Shown: piece after piece, positions 30,968 to 38,560 of the stretch
How positions within the stretch are numbered: position 1 is the stretch's first letter
Layout: the number at the start of each line of letters is the position of its first letter
Virus record (IMG/VR): IMGVR_UViG_3300005534_000439
Span: 1-44,436 of that record
From: a virus
Length of the DNA: 44,436 bases
Reading direction: 5' to 3' (one strand)
Position numbers and translations under genes: made by a program
Notes under the pieces: model-generated
The model's database searches: none
Seen by the model: only the letters and a program-made list of their open reading frames with translations
Told to the model about the DNA's origin: nothing

Positions 30968-32037
30968 GCCGCCACCAGAATTCGTTTCACGACGGGATGC
31001 GCTGTGAACCGCGCGACGTCATCGGGGTGGGCGAGCTGCTCGCGGCAGCCTGGCGGAATCCAGAACGGCGCTCGCGGCGCAATGCCATGCTTCCAGACCA
31101 GCCACATATAGGCGGTTGCCGTGCCGCCTTCGGGATCCCAGCGGCCCTTACACAGATTGACCCGCTCAGCGAAGAAGGCGATCAGGGTCGGCGGCTTGTC
31201 GCGGAAGACGCGCTCATAGCGGCCGATCGAGTCCAGCCACTGCACCCGCATGAACATCGCAATGCCGACGTGGGATAGTTCGAGCGCGGCATGAACGAAG
31301 GCCTCGCCGGCATCGCCGAACGGCGGATTGGTGATGATCCAGTCGACGGCTTCGTGCTCAGCATCGCCCAGGAAGTCCAGCACCTCGCCATAGCCGTAGT
31401 CGAAGATATCAGTGCTGCGGACTTCGCCGAAATACTCCTTCAGCACTTCGGCGATATGCCCTTCTCCGCAGGCCGGCTCCCAGGCGTGATAAACTTGAAG
31501 ATCCGAATCACCGAGCTGAGGCAGTGCGTGCTCGATCAGCGCCCGCGTCGCCCAGGGCGGCGTCGGGAAATAATCGAGACTGTCCGAGCTCGTGCGCGCT
31601 GACATCACCGCCCGCGCGCCGTTGATTGCGCCGTCTTCGGTCGGATCGATGACGATCGCGCGGCCGCCCTGGATCTTGTCGCGAACGGCCGAGAGCAGCT
31701 GCTCGAATTCATCGTCGTCGAGCGCTGCGATCTTCTGCGATTTGGAAGACAGCTTCCGGTTGACGCCGATGTCCTCGAGCGTGATCCGCGAGCCATTCTC
31801 CTTCGGACGCCCATCGCCGATCTGGCCGGCGTTCTTGGCGGCGAGCAGCACCTGGCCGAGCCGCCTCTCGGTCTTCAGCTGCCAGCGCGTCGCCTCGATC
31901 AGGAGCTCGCGGTCCTGGATCTGCTTGGCATAGAGCTTGACGTGCTCGAGCTCGTCGCGGATGGCGATGACCTGGCCGACGTCTTTGGCCTCGGCCAATG
32001 CCGCCCGCAACCGGTCATAGGCAGCGAGGAGCGTCAT
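30964..32037 (-). CDS. DNA N6-adenine methyltransferase with N-terminal helical domain
   Basis: The first about 150 residues of this 357-residue protein are helical (DRLRAALAEAKDVGQVIAIR, LKTERRLGQVLLAAKNAGQI, RKLSSKSQKIAALDDDEFEQ), like domains found with ParB-type phage proteins. The C-terminal part is a methyltransferase: AWEPACGEGHIAEVL binds SAM and VDWIITNPPFGDAG is the catalytic NPPF motif, followed by the LIAFFAERVNLCKG core. It overlaps the ParB-like gene (32034) by ATGA. Modification of phage DNA is the expected role; the target is unknown. Confidence 0.82.
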   Translation of the reverse strand: MTLLAAYDRLRAALAEAKDVGQVIAIRDELEHVKLYAKQIQDRELLIEATRWQLKTERRLGQVLLAAKNAGQIGDGRPKENGSRITLEDIGVNRKLSSKSQKIAALDDDEFEQLLSAVRDKIQGGRAIVIDPTEDGAINGARAVMSARTSSDSLDYFPTPPWATRALIEHALPQLGDSDLQVYHAWEPACGEGHIAEVLKEYFGEVRSTDIFDYGYGEVLDFLGDAEHEAVDWIITNPPFGDAGEAFVHAALELSHVGIAMFMRVQWLDSIGRYERVFRDKPPTLIAFFAERVNLCKGRWDPEGGTATAYMWLVWKHGIAPRAPFWIPPGCREQLAHPDDVARFTAHPVVKRILVAA

Positions 32038-33230
32038 GCCTCCAGCTCCACCAGCTTTCGGCCGGCGCCGCGAATGCTGCGGATCTCGAGGCCAATGGTT
32101 TTCAGCGAGCCAAGATCGCGCACCAGCTGATCGAGCAGCTCATTCGCATGGGCCGGTTTGACCGCCCAGATCTTGGCGATCAAATACTCATCGCCGACCG
32201 GATTCGGCTTGGCCTTGGCCAGCGCCTGCAGCAGCAGCGAGGCGCGCGGCACGATCTTGAGGCGTTTGCCGCCCCGGCCGATCTCATCGCGGCTGATCGA
32301 GAACGATCCCTTGAACAGCGGTTTCGGTGCTGGCGACGGATCAGGCGCCGGCACGGTCTGCGCCGGCGTGGGCGTCTCAGTATCCTGCTTAGGCCTTAGG
32401 GGTATTTCAGTCCTCTCCTCGAGATGCCGCGCAATCGCTCCCGCCAGGATCGAGGCAACCTTTGCGCCGGTCTCGATCGCCTTGGTGCGCGCCAGATTGA
32501 ACTGCGCGGCGAAGTCGAAGGTCTGCATGGCAAACACCAGACGGGCGCGATCGGCAAGCCAGAGATCGGAAATTCCGGCGCACAGCGCATCGATGATCTG
32601 GGCGCGGATCATACCCACATTGCCGCGGCGCGTTTGGGTGATGCAGCATAGCGCCGAGACCAGCGCCGCGTGGCCATATCTTTTCAGGGCCGACTGCAAC
32701 ATCGCAACCGCCAGCGTCTCGCCGGCCTTCATGTTGTTGGCTGGGACCGGATAGCGGCAGATCGTGACGTCGGCCTCGCGACAGACCTCGGCGAGTTTTG
32801 CAGCCGTTGCATCGCCGGCGGCGAGCCGCGCCGCATGCAATTGCAGCGGTGACATCGCCGTCACCTTGGCGTTGATGTCGACAAAGGCGTCGGCCTGTTC
32901 GGCCTCGCTGGCAGTGATGACAATACAGGGAACCGACTTGAATCCCCGCAATGCTGCTGCCGTCGTGCGGTGCTGGCCGTCCACAATGGCGTAGAGCCCG
33001 CGCGCAACCGGCGCCACCACGACGGGAGTGAACTTCGCCCATTTGAAATGGATGGCGATATAAAGGATGTTCTCGATGCCGGCGCGACGGATCTCGCGCT
33101 GGTATCGCGGATCGATGCGCAGATCGGCGACATCGAGCCATTTCATCTCCGGCTTCTTGCCGGCCTCTGACATAGGGCCCGAATATCTCGGGATCAACGG
33201 CGCCAAGTCGATCGCGCGAAGTTCGCTCAT
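32034..33230 (-). CDS. ParB-like nuclease-domain protein fused to a winged helix
   Basis: Of 398 residues, about 25-120 form a ParB/sulfiredoxin-like domain: WLDVADLRIDPRYQREIRRA, FTPVVVAPVARGLYAIVDG, and the nucleotide-binding DGQHRTTAAALRG. A helical middle and a Pro-rich linker (PTPAQTVPAPDPSPAPKP) follow. The last about 85 residues, KRLKIVPRASLLLQALAKAK, then GDEYLIAKIWAVKPAHANEL and RDLGSLKTIGLEIRSIRGAG RK, match an OmpR/PhoB-type winged helix. This is a plausible DNA-binding regulator or replication helper. It is the second ParB-like protein in the operon. Confidence 0.78.
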   Translation of the reverse strand: MSELRAIDLAPLIPRYSGPMSEAGKKPEMKWLDVADLRIDPRYQREIRRAGIENILYIAIHFKWAKFTPVVVAPVARGLYAIVDGQHRTTAAALRGFKSVPCIVITASEAEQADAFVDINAKVTAMSPLQLHAARLAAGDATAAKLAEVCREADVTICRYPVPANNMKAGETLAVAMLQSALKRYGHAALVSALCCITQTRRGNVGMIRAQIIDALCAGISDLWLADRARLVFAMQTFDFAAQFNLARTKAIETGAKVASILAGAIARHLEERTEIPLRPKQDTETPTPAQTVPAPDPSPAPKPLFKGSFSISRDEIGRGGKRLKIVPRASLLLQALAKAKPNPVGDEYLIAKIWAVKPAHANELLDQLVRDLGSLKTIGLEIRSIRGAGRKLVELEA

Positions 33231-33355
33231 GCGCGCCTCGCCAGCTTTTTCAGCTCGGCCTCTGCCACCGCGATCCTTAAAGCTAGCAGCTCGCGCATTC
33301 TGGCGGCGAGCGAGGATCGCGCTTGACGAGCTCGGACGCGCCGGCGAGGCCTCAT
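33227..33355 (-). CDS. 42-residue basic microprotein
   Basis: ATG 33355 overlaps the DUF5131 stop (ATGA) and its own stop overlaps the ParB-like ATG (ATGA), filling the gap exactly. The peptide starts MRPRRRVRARQARSSLAARM and ends with a helix (LLALRIAVAEAELKKLARRA). Double overlap strongly suggests translation. It could be a small nucleic-acid-binding helix; function unknown. Confidence 0.6.
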   Translation of the reverse strand: MRPRRRVRARQARSSLAARMRELLALRIAVAEAELKKLARRA

Positions 33356-34386
33356 GCGCGGATCTCCCGCCTTCGAGGCTCCGGCGGGCAAGCCGGCATG
33401 GCGTTGTGCTCGCGGCCGTCGAGCTTGCGGCCGGCGGCTTTCTTGCCGAATTTCTGTAAGGGCTCGTCCGACGAACCTGGCGCCGTTAGTGCCGCATCAT
33501 CGATCCGGCCGCGAGCGTAAGGCGCCCAATTTCCCCATTGCTTGAAGAAGAACGCCACATCGGGCGACGCCACGCATTGATCGCGCAAGGCTCGAACCCA
33601 CAATGGATGCGTCAATCGCGCCTTGGGTCCACTTTCGCCGCCGGCAATCACCCAGTTGAGATAGGAATCCCAATTGCTGCGCGCGGTCTCGACCAGATAG
33701 TCGCTGATGTCGATCGGCCCCAGGAGCGGCTCGGCCGAGATGAAGCGCACCGCGGCCTGCGTCTGCAACAATAACGGAATCCGCGCGTCCGCCTCCTCCT
33801 GGCGCTCGGCCGAGACGCCGAGCCAGACGTTGGGAAGAGGCCACAAACAATCGATATCGACGTCCTTGCAGTCTTCTTCATCGCGTCGATAGGTGAAGCT
33901 AATGTGCCCGCTGCCCTCGGGCGCGCGATGCTCAGCCCACATTTGATGAGCGATATCTGCGACTGCGGCAGAGCGATCGTCGTCACCTATGCAGTCCTTC
34001 ATCCGCTCTGCGCGTTTCGTCAGCACCTGGAAATTATGCTGCGGGCATAGCGCCATCACCGCAAACAGCTTGTCGATCCAATCGTCCGGCACAAACTCCG
34101 CAAACAAATCGTTCATCGAGCCGACGAAAATCATCCGCGGCTTTTTCCAGCGCAGCGGCTGGGTCAGCATCTCTTCGTCGAGGAAAATCTCGATGTCGCC
34201 ATTGGCGAGATGGCCCGGCTTGAAATCGAATCCAGTTCCGAGCCGCTTGTTGAATCCCTCGGCGTAGCAATTGATGCATCCCGTCGTCGCGTGCTCGCAA
34301 TGCCAGCCGACCTTGCCGGTCTTCCTGTTGCGCGCGCGGATCGGATTCCAGGAATCTGTCGCCCATTCGATTTTTGTCTTAGCCAT
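33352..34386 (-). CDS. DUF5131 family (phage Gp37/Gp68-like) protein
   Basis: This 344-residue protein from MAKTKIEWATDSWNPIRARN has GGAG nine bases upstream. The family signature is present: a WATDSWNPI start, HCEHATTGCINCYAEGFNKR, MIFVGSMNDLFAEFVPDDWI, FQVLTKRAERM, VWLGVSAERQEEADARIPLL, FISAEPLLGPID and VIAGGESGPKARLTHPLWVR. The Cys cluster suggests a metal or iron-sulfur site, as in radical-SAM-like folds. The biological job of this common phage family is not established. Confidence 0.9.
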   Translation of the reverse strand: MAKTKIEWATDSWNPIRARNRKTGKVGWHCEHATTGCINCYAEGFNKRLGTGFDFKPGHLANGDIEIFLDEEMLTQPLRWKKPRMIFVGSMNDLFAEFVPDDWIDKLFAVMALCPQHNFQVLTKRAERMKDCIGDDDRSAAVADIAHQMWAEHRAPEGSGHISFTYRRDEEDCKDVDIDCLWPLPNVWLGVSAERQEEADARIPLLLQTQAAVRFISAEPLLGPIDISDYLVETARSNWDSYLNWVIAGGESGPKARLTHPLWVRALRDQCVASPDVAFFFKQWGNWAPYARGRIDDAALTAPGSSDEPLQKFGKKAAGRKLDGREHNAMPACPPEPRRREIRA

Positions 34387-34936
34387 CGCGAGCATCTCCA
34401 AGCACGTGTGCGAGATACTCGATCGTAAAGGGCTTGATCTCAGGAGCTTCCACGAGCCAGGCGAAAATGTCCTTCGCCCGCTTTCGGCTGTTGCAGCTTA
34501 CGCATGCCGGAACAATATTACCCGGAACGGTTTGGCCACCTTTGCTAACGGCAAATATGTGATCCCACGTTTTGGCCGGCTCGCTGCAGTAAGCACATTC
34601 GCCATCGAACATCTCGAGAAGCAATTCTCGCGCTAGCGGTGGCACCCGTTCGGCCATGCGGCGACGACGATCGCGCCGATTTTTGATCTTCTCTCGAACA
34701 CCTGGATCAGCCGCATAGCGACGCCTCTCTTCAAGATTGGTGCATGGCCTACACCTGCCCTGGCGCAAAACATCCCCAGATGGTAGCCATTCGCGGCAGC
34801 CAGTACACCATCTGAGACCACGCGCGGCCATGATGCGACGCTCTTGCTGGCCTGGTCGGGTATGATCCAATCGTCGATATATCCGGACGCGGGAGCCACC
34901 TCGATCAACCATGCGCGTAATTGAGCGATCGGCCAT
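34379..34936 (-). CDS. HNH endonuclease with N-terminal zinc ribbon
   Basis: The protein has a zinc-ribbon-like CTGCREWLPSGDV...GRCRPC, a basic linker, and an HNH core: CAYCSEPAKTWDHIFAVSKG, then NIVPACVSCNSRKRAKDIFA. ATG 34936 has a strong GGGAGGG and a TGATG overlap with the gene above; ATG 34831 (MAARGLRWCTGC) is the alternative start with weak signals. Third codon positions are much less G/C-rich than in neighbouring genes, suggesting recent acquisition. The first about 35 codons fit another frame better. Confidence 0.75.
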   Translation of the reverse strand: MADRSITRMVDRGGSRVRIYRRLDHTRPGQQERRIMAARGLRWCTGCREWLPSGDVLRQGRCRPCTNLEERRRYAADPGVREKIKNRRDRRRRMAERVPPLARELLLEMFDGECAYCSEPAKTWDHIFAVSKGGQTVPGNIVPACVSCNSRKRAKDIFAWLVEAPEIKPFTIEYLAHVLGDARDG

Positions 34937-35109
34937 CAGCTCGCCCTCCCCGCCCGCAACACGCGCTCTCGATCGTCAATGCGGCGGCGGGCCTCGGCCT
35001 GCGTTTCGAGCTCGCAGTCGCGAAGCTCGCAGACGATAAATTCGCCAAAGCCCATTCCGCATTGGATGCAGTAATAGGGTTCGCCATCATGAGGATTGCG
35101 GCCGCTCAT
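34936..35109 (-). CDS. Small zinc-ribbon-like protein
   Basis: This 57-residue protein from MSGRNPHDGEPYYCIQCGMG has ATG 35109 overlapping the upstream stop (ATGA). It has four Cys in C-x2-C...C-x4-C order (YCIQCGMGFGEFIVCELRDC), a likely metal knot, then a helical Arg/Glu end. It may be a small regulator or host-takeover protein; not recognised by name. Confidence 0.65.
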   Translation of the reverse strand: MSGRNPHDGEPYYCIQCGMGFGEFIVCELRDCELETQAEARRRIDDRERVLRAGRAS

Positions 35110-35438
35110 CGCCGCACCCCATCCGCAAGCAGGCTCTCCCGCTCGTTCTGCAGCGCCTGGTAAGCATCCTTGCGCAAAGGCGGCAGCAGTGAACCCACCA
35201 CCATCTGCCAGTGATGATCGGCTTTTGTATCCGCAAAGAACGCCTCGATCGCCGGCATCATCACCATCGCGGCGCGGGTGGCGCGCTCCCCTTCCGCCGG
35301 CAGCGCTTCGTATCGCCGGATCTCCTCGCACAGCGCGTAGAACGTCTCCGGCGGCTTGGCGGCCAAGAGCGCAGGCCGCAGCACGATGTCCTCGGCGCAT
35401 TTGATCAGCGCGGTCAGCGCCTGGGAGAGCGGCCTCAT
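35106..35438 (-). CDS. Hypothetical helical early protein
   Basis: This 110-residue protein is helical throughout: LSQALTALIKCAEDIVLRPA, FYALCEEIRRYEALPAEGER, AAMVMMPAIEAFFADTKADH. It overlaps both neighbours by ATGA. No motif is recognised. Confidence 0.62.
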   Translation of the reverse strand: MRPLSQALTALIKCAEDIVLRPALLAAKPPETFYALCEEIRRYEALPAEGERATRAAMVMMPAIEAFFADTKADHHWQMVVGSLLPPLRKDAYQALQNERESLLADGVRR

Positions 35439-35782
35439 GCGAAATGCCCCTCTTCGTTGAGCGCGAGCGATTCTCGGCGCACATGCTCGATCATCGGCTC
35501 GAGCAGTTCGCGCCAGCGCGCGGCGCGGGCCGGCGCAAACGGATCACTCGGCGAGACGCTCGAGGCGTTGCGCAGCGCAATCGTCAAGAGATTGGCGGCG
35601 TCGATGATCGAGGAGGTCGGAAAGTCGAGCTGCGACTGCTTCAGCCGCTTCAGGTCTGCAAACAGGAACACGGTTTTTTCAACGACGGCGGATGCATTAT
35701 TGCGCCCGTCGAGGAAGCCTTCCGCCAGCGCCACGGCCTGGCCGGCGAGAAGATTGGCGGTGCCGATAAAAGGCTTTGTCAT
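35435..35782 (-). CDS. Hypothetical helical early protein
   Basis: This 115-residue protein begins MTKPFIGTANLLAGQAVALA, continues TVFLFADLKRLKQSQLDFPT and ends ARWRELLEPMIEHVRRESLA. It is mostly helical and acidic near the end. It is joined by ATGA overlaps to 35106 and 35779. No family is recognised. It might act with the similarly sized helical product next to it. Confidence 0.6.
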   Translation of the reverse strand: MTKPFIGTANLLAGQAVALAEGFLDGRNNASAVVEKTVFLFADLKRLKQSQLDFPTSSIIDAANLLTIALRNASSVSPSDPFAPARAARWRELLEPMIEHVRRESLALNEEGHFA

Positions 35783-36051
35783 CGCGGCACGGCTCGCAAG
35801 GCTTTGCGGATGGCATCGGTTCGCCAGCTTTTTCCCTGGCTGATTTCCGCAGTGATCAACTGCGCCACCGAGCGGCGCGCGTTGAGATGCCGCCAGCCCT
35901 TGGTCGGATGCAGCACGCGATCTTCGGCCTTGTCGTTGAAGGCCTCGAGCGCGGTGCGCTTCGCTGGCGCGCCGCCTTCGAGGATCGGGCGCTGGCTAGC
36001 GTTCTTGGCGATGTGGCGCAGACCTGTCTGCGAGAGTGGTCGCAATGCCAT
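35779..36051 (-). CDS. Small basic early protein
   Basis: This 90-residue protein from MALRPLSQTGLRHIAKNASQ has GAGG eight bases upstream; the frame is open further but unlikely to start there. Arg/Lys/Ala-rich text (KGWRHLNARRSVAQLITAEI, WRTDAIRKALRAVPR) suggests nucleic-acid binding. Function unknown. Confidence 0.58.
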   Translation of the reverse strand: MALRPLSQTGLRHIAKNASQRPILEGGAPAKRTALEAFNDKAEDRVLHPTKGWRHLNARRSVAQLITAEISQGKSWRTDAIRKALRAVPR

Positions 36052-36061
36052 TTTCAAATCC

Positions 36062-36379
36062 TCAAAGGGTTTCGGGAAAGATGCGACGGGCGAACGCCAC
36101 GGAGGGCGTGGGACGAACGCCCGTCGCTTTCCGCTGGGTGGCGCCGGCGGAGGTCGGAAAATCAAGATGCCGGTTCAGCGTGTCGCCGGTCGGTCTTGAC
36201 GGCGCGATCGCGGCGAGCTGGTCGAAGGTGAAGCCGGTCGACGGCACGTCACCGAAGGCTGACGAGAAGGGATCGGGCGTGCGGGTGTCGCGCCGCAGCC
36301 CGATCCACGCCGCGCACCCCAAGCCAAGCGCGACGAAAACAGCGAGAATGCCGATCACGATCTGAAACAATTGCAACAT
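36062..36379 (-). CDS. Small protein with N-terminal membrane segment
   Basis: This 105-residue protein starts MLQLFQIVIGILAVFVALGL, one clear transmembrane helix, followed by a soluble Arg/Thr/Pro-rich tail (TPDPFSSAFGDVPSTGFTFD). ATG 36379 has GGGGA upstream. It probably exposes its tail in the cytoplasm or periplasm; orientation is not decided. The 124 bases between this gene and the next (36380-36503) hold nothing I can support. Confidence 0.6.
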   Translation of the reverse strand: MLQLFQIVIGILAVFVALGLGCAAWIGLRRDTRTPDPFSSAFGDVPSTGFTFDQLAAIAPSRPTGDTLNRHLDFPTSAGATQRKATGVRPTPSVAFARRIFPETL

Positions 36380-36503
36380 GGCTTGTCCCCCAAAAGGCCA
36401 AAGCAATGCCGTTCGCCGAAAAGGCCTTCGGCGGCGGGTCGTCTTTCGAAACGCTGGAAAAGCAACTGGAACTGTTAGGGAGGATCAGCGCGCGAGACGC
36501 GCG

Positions 36504-36659
36504 TCACGGCCCTCCGGGAAGCGGCAAGGTGAATATGCAGAGCGCGAGCAGGCCGAACAGCCAGAACAGCGCGCAGGCGTCGATCACCCTGGGAAAGTCG
36601 ATGCGCGAGGGCCGGAAGCGGCGGCGCGCCCGCGCCAGGTCGATGATCTCAGCGCTCAT
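36504..36659 (-). CDS. 51-residue membrane microprotein, first gene of early operon
   Basis: MSAEIIDLARARRRFRPSRI is a basic cytoplasmic start, then a hydrophobic helix (ACALFWLFGLLALCIFTLPL). GGAG sits six bases before ATG 36659. About nine in ten third codon positions are G or C, strong evidence of coding against the overlapping plus-strand frame. It opens the leftward operon, facing the plus-strand gene at 36734. Confidence 0.68.
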   Translation of the reverse strand: MSAEIIDLARARRRFRPSRIDFPRVIDACALFWLFGLLALCIFTLPLPGGP

Positions 36660-36733
36660 GATCGGCTCCCAAGGGCTTGCGATGCGTCGAGGGCTCGTCT
36701 TTGATCGAGGAATTTCTTGAAGGAGGAACAGAT

Positions 36734-37021
36734 ATGGTCCTCGATGGACGAAGCATCGGCGAACGGATGGCCATCAACCTGATGGGCGACGTCTTCAGCG
36801 CGCTTGCCGTCGACTTCGCGGCCGTCGACCGCGATGCCACCTTGAGGGCTCTTGGCCGGATCGAGCTCGCGATCGAGGATGCTCTGGCGGATCTCCGCCT
36901 GCAGGCGCCGGAGCGGACTGGGCCCTATAGCGATGCCTTCGAGGCCATGCTCGATACGGTAAGCACGCTGGTTGAGAACGCTCGCGATGCTGTGCAGGCG
37001 TCCGGCAAGCCATCGGCATGA
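36734..37021 (+). CDS. Hypothetical helical protein, divergent from early operon
   Basis: This 95-residue protein starts MVLDGRSIGERMAINLMGDV, with AAGGAGG at ideal distance before ATG 36734. It is helical (AVDFAAVDRDATLRALGRIE, FEAMLDTVSTLVENARDAVQ), with high third-position G/C. It is the only plus-strand gene between the cro region and the early operon, and the 74 bases before it should hold promoters in both directions. Function unknown. Confidence 0.68.
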   Translation: MVLDGRSIGERMAINLMGDVFSALAVDFAAVDRDATLRALGRIELAIEDALADLRLQAPERTGPYSDAFEAMLDTVSTLVENARDAVQASGKPSA

Positions 37022-37038
37022 GCGGGCGATGCGGAGCG

Positions 37039-37557
37039 TCATGCCACACTCCGCGCAATGAGGGATCGGGCGACGGCGGGGCATATAGCGCGGTCACGCG
37101 CCCTTCCCGACGCAGGTTGACGCTGCAAGGCGAACCCACGTGTCATTGACCCGGGCTGATGGATGCCAAGGCCGCCGCCCGAACTGAAACTGGGGTGAGC
37201 GTCTCTCCGCCCTGTCACGACCTCGGGCGCTTCGCCGCCCTTTGATGATGCCGTTCCACGCTGCCGAATAGCTGGCTCTGCACTCGGAGACCGCGGCCTC
37301 ACTCCGACGTGAGGCGATCCTACTTGCGCTTCATCCCTCTCCAACCGGGTTTGAGCCTCCATGTGGTCAGAAGAGGTCCACGCTTTCGCCAGGGATTGAA
37401 TTGCTGTAAACCCCTTGTTGGATGCTGTGGCGAGACGTTTTCCACACGCGTCAACAGCCCCGTAAAACAGGTTTTCCACAGCCGAAAATTTCGCGAGTTT
37501 TTCGCTTGACTCGGGTTTGCCTGTTCCGGCGGCGGAACCTAGCTTGCGGTTGCTCAT
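37039..37557 (-). CDS. Hypothetical protein downstream of cro-like gene
   Basis: This 172-residue protein has GGGAG six bases before ATG 37557 and starts right after the cro stop (37559), so the two are co-transcribed. The first about 75 residues look protein-like (LFYGAVDACGKRLATASNKG, AIQSLAKAWTSSDHMEAQTR). The second half is Gly/Ser/Arg-rich low-complexity text and may be disordered. It faces the plus-strand gene end-to-end (18-base gap). Function unknown. Confidence 0.52.
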   Translation of the reverse strand: MSNRKLGSAAGTGKPESSEKLAKFSAVENLFYGAVDACGKRLATASNKGFTAIQSLAKAWTSSDHMEAQTRLERDEAQVGSPHVGVRPRSPSAEPAIRQRGTASSKGGEAPEVVTGRRDAHPSFSSGGGLGIHQPGSMTRGFALQRQPASGRARDRAICPAVARSLIARSVA

Positions 37558-37558
37558 T

Positions 37559-37819
37559 TTAGGCTCCCACCGCTTGTAAGGGTTTTGCGTGCATCAAGGT
37601 CAGGCATTCGTAGGTGAGCCAATCGACGCCCTGCTGTTGGGCCCAGGCCACGATGCCCGGCCACAGGTCGATAGAGATACTGGCGCGCCGCTTCATCTCG
37701 GAGGCGGTCGAGGGCCCCTTCAATCCGAAGGTGCGGGCAAACTTCGCCGGTCCACCGCATGCGGCAAACACGTCATCGACGGTTCTTTCAGCGGTCGTTG
37801 CCCGAATCAGCTGTGCCAT
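37559..37819 (-). CDS. Cro-like HTH regulator
   Basis: This 86-residue protein from MAQLIRATTAERTVDDVFAA contains CGGPAKFARTFGLKGPSTAS EMKRR-type text, an HTH with a Cro/YdaS-like G-x-x-KFAR-x-FGL helix turn. It ends with a helical segment (LWPGIVAWAQQQGVDWLTYE). It is divergent from the S24 repressor and separated by a 75-base operator spacer, the classic switch layout. It should repress the repressor promoter or early genes. Confidence 0.75.
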   Translation of the reverse strand: MAQLIRATTAERTVDDVFAACGGPAKFARTFGLKGPSTASEMKRRASISIDLWPGIVAWAQQQGVDWLTYECLTLMHAKPLQAVGA

Positions 37820-37842
37820 AAGCAAGATGCCTACATGATTCG

Positions 37843-37875
37843 TGTTGATGCCGTCAACATGACTTGTGTCAACAC
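37843..37875. promoter_or_regulatory. Operator sites in repressor/cro spacer
   Basis: TGTTGATGCCGTCAACA (37843-37859) is a perfect 6-bp inverted repeat with a 5-base spacer. GTGTCAACAC (37866-37875) repeats the half-site. TGTCAACA-type octamers recur at 39003-39046. The array overlaps the region where both divergent promoters must lie. Confidence 0.75.
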
Positions 37876-37894
37876 GCCTTGTGATGATCCGTCC

Positions 37895-38560
37895 ATGGAT
37901 ACGATGGGCGAAAGATTGCGCGAGGCCCGCAAAAAGGCCCAGTTTTCGTCGGCAATGGCCGCGGCCAAACGCTTCGGATGGGCTTCTTCGACCTATTCCG
38001 CCCACGAAAACGGCCAAAACGAATTTTCTGTGGATGTCGCCGAAAAGTACGCCAAGGCCTTTAAGGTATCGGCCGCGTGGCTGCTCACCGAAGAAGGCCC
38101 TATGGAGCGAAAGAACGTCGTCACCGTCGAGGGCGCCGTCGGCGCTGGCGGCGCGATCGAGACCAGCGCCGAGACAATTGGCCACGACGGTCTCTATGAA
38201 ATCGAACTGCCGTTCCAGCTCACCGAGGAGGCCGCAGCTTTCGAGGTAAAAGGCACCTCGATGTTTCCCCGCTATGACGATGGCGACGTGATTATCGTAT
38301 TGAGGCGCCCGCGACCGCCGGAAGAATTGCTTAATTTTGAGTCGCTGGTAACGACGGCCGACGGCAACCGCTATTTGAAGCGGATCGTCGAGGGCTCGCG
38401 CAAGGGCAAATATGATTTACAAAGCTTTAACGCACCGACAATCCGAAACGTCCGGGTCAGGAACGTCGCCGAGATTCATTCCGTCGTGCGGCGCGGACAA
38501 TGGCAGGCGCTGGACAGTGCCGCCAGGCGCAGGATGATTCAGCGTAAGCTCAAACGCTAG
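37895..38560 (+). CDS. Phage repressor, LexA/S24 peptidase type
   Basis: This 221-residue protein from ATG 37895 (ATG 37904 also possible; ribosome site weak) has an N-terminal HTH: MGERLREARKKAQFSSAMAA, then AKRFGWASSTYSAHENGQNE. A linker around AVGAGGAIET may hold the self-cleavage site. The C-terminal S24 domain has Ser122 in VKGTSMFPRYDDGDVIIV and Lys162 in RYLKRIV. It should keep the prophage silent and be inactivated by RecA-driven autocleavage. Its stop shares the bases CTAG with the stop of the convergent lipoprotein gene. Confidence 0.9.
   Translation: MDTMGERLREARKKAQFSSAMAAAKRFGWASSTYSAHENGQNEFSVDVAEKYAKAFKVSAAWLLTEEGPMERKNVVTVEGAVGAGGAIETSAETIGHDGLYEIELPFQLTEEAAAFEVKGTSMFPRYDDGDVIIVLRRPRPPEELLNFESLVTTADGNRYLKRIVEGSRKGKYDLQSFNAPTIRNVRVRNVAEIHSVVRRGQWQALDSAARRRMIQRKLKR

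Noticed and set aside
36406-36720. Plus-strand 104-residue frame starting MPFAEKAFGGG
   Set aside because: It covers the minus-strand membrane microgene at 36504-36659, which has a Shine-Dalgarno sequence and about 90 percent G/C in third positions. The plus frame turns Arg/Ser-rich and has no ribosome site. Its first 30 codons look fair, so it is not fully excluded.
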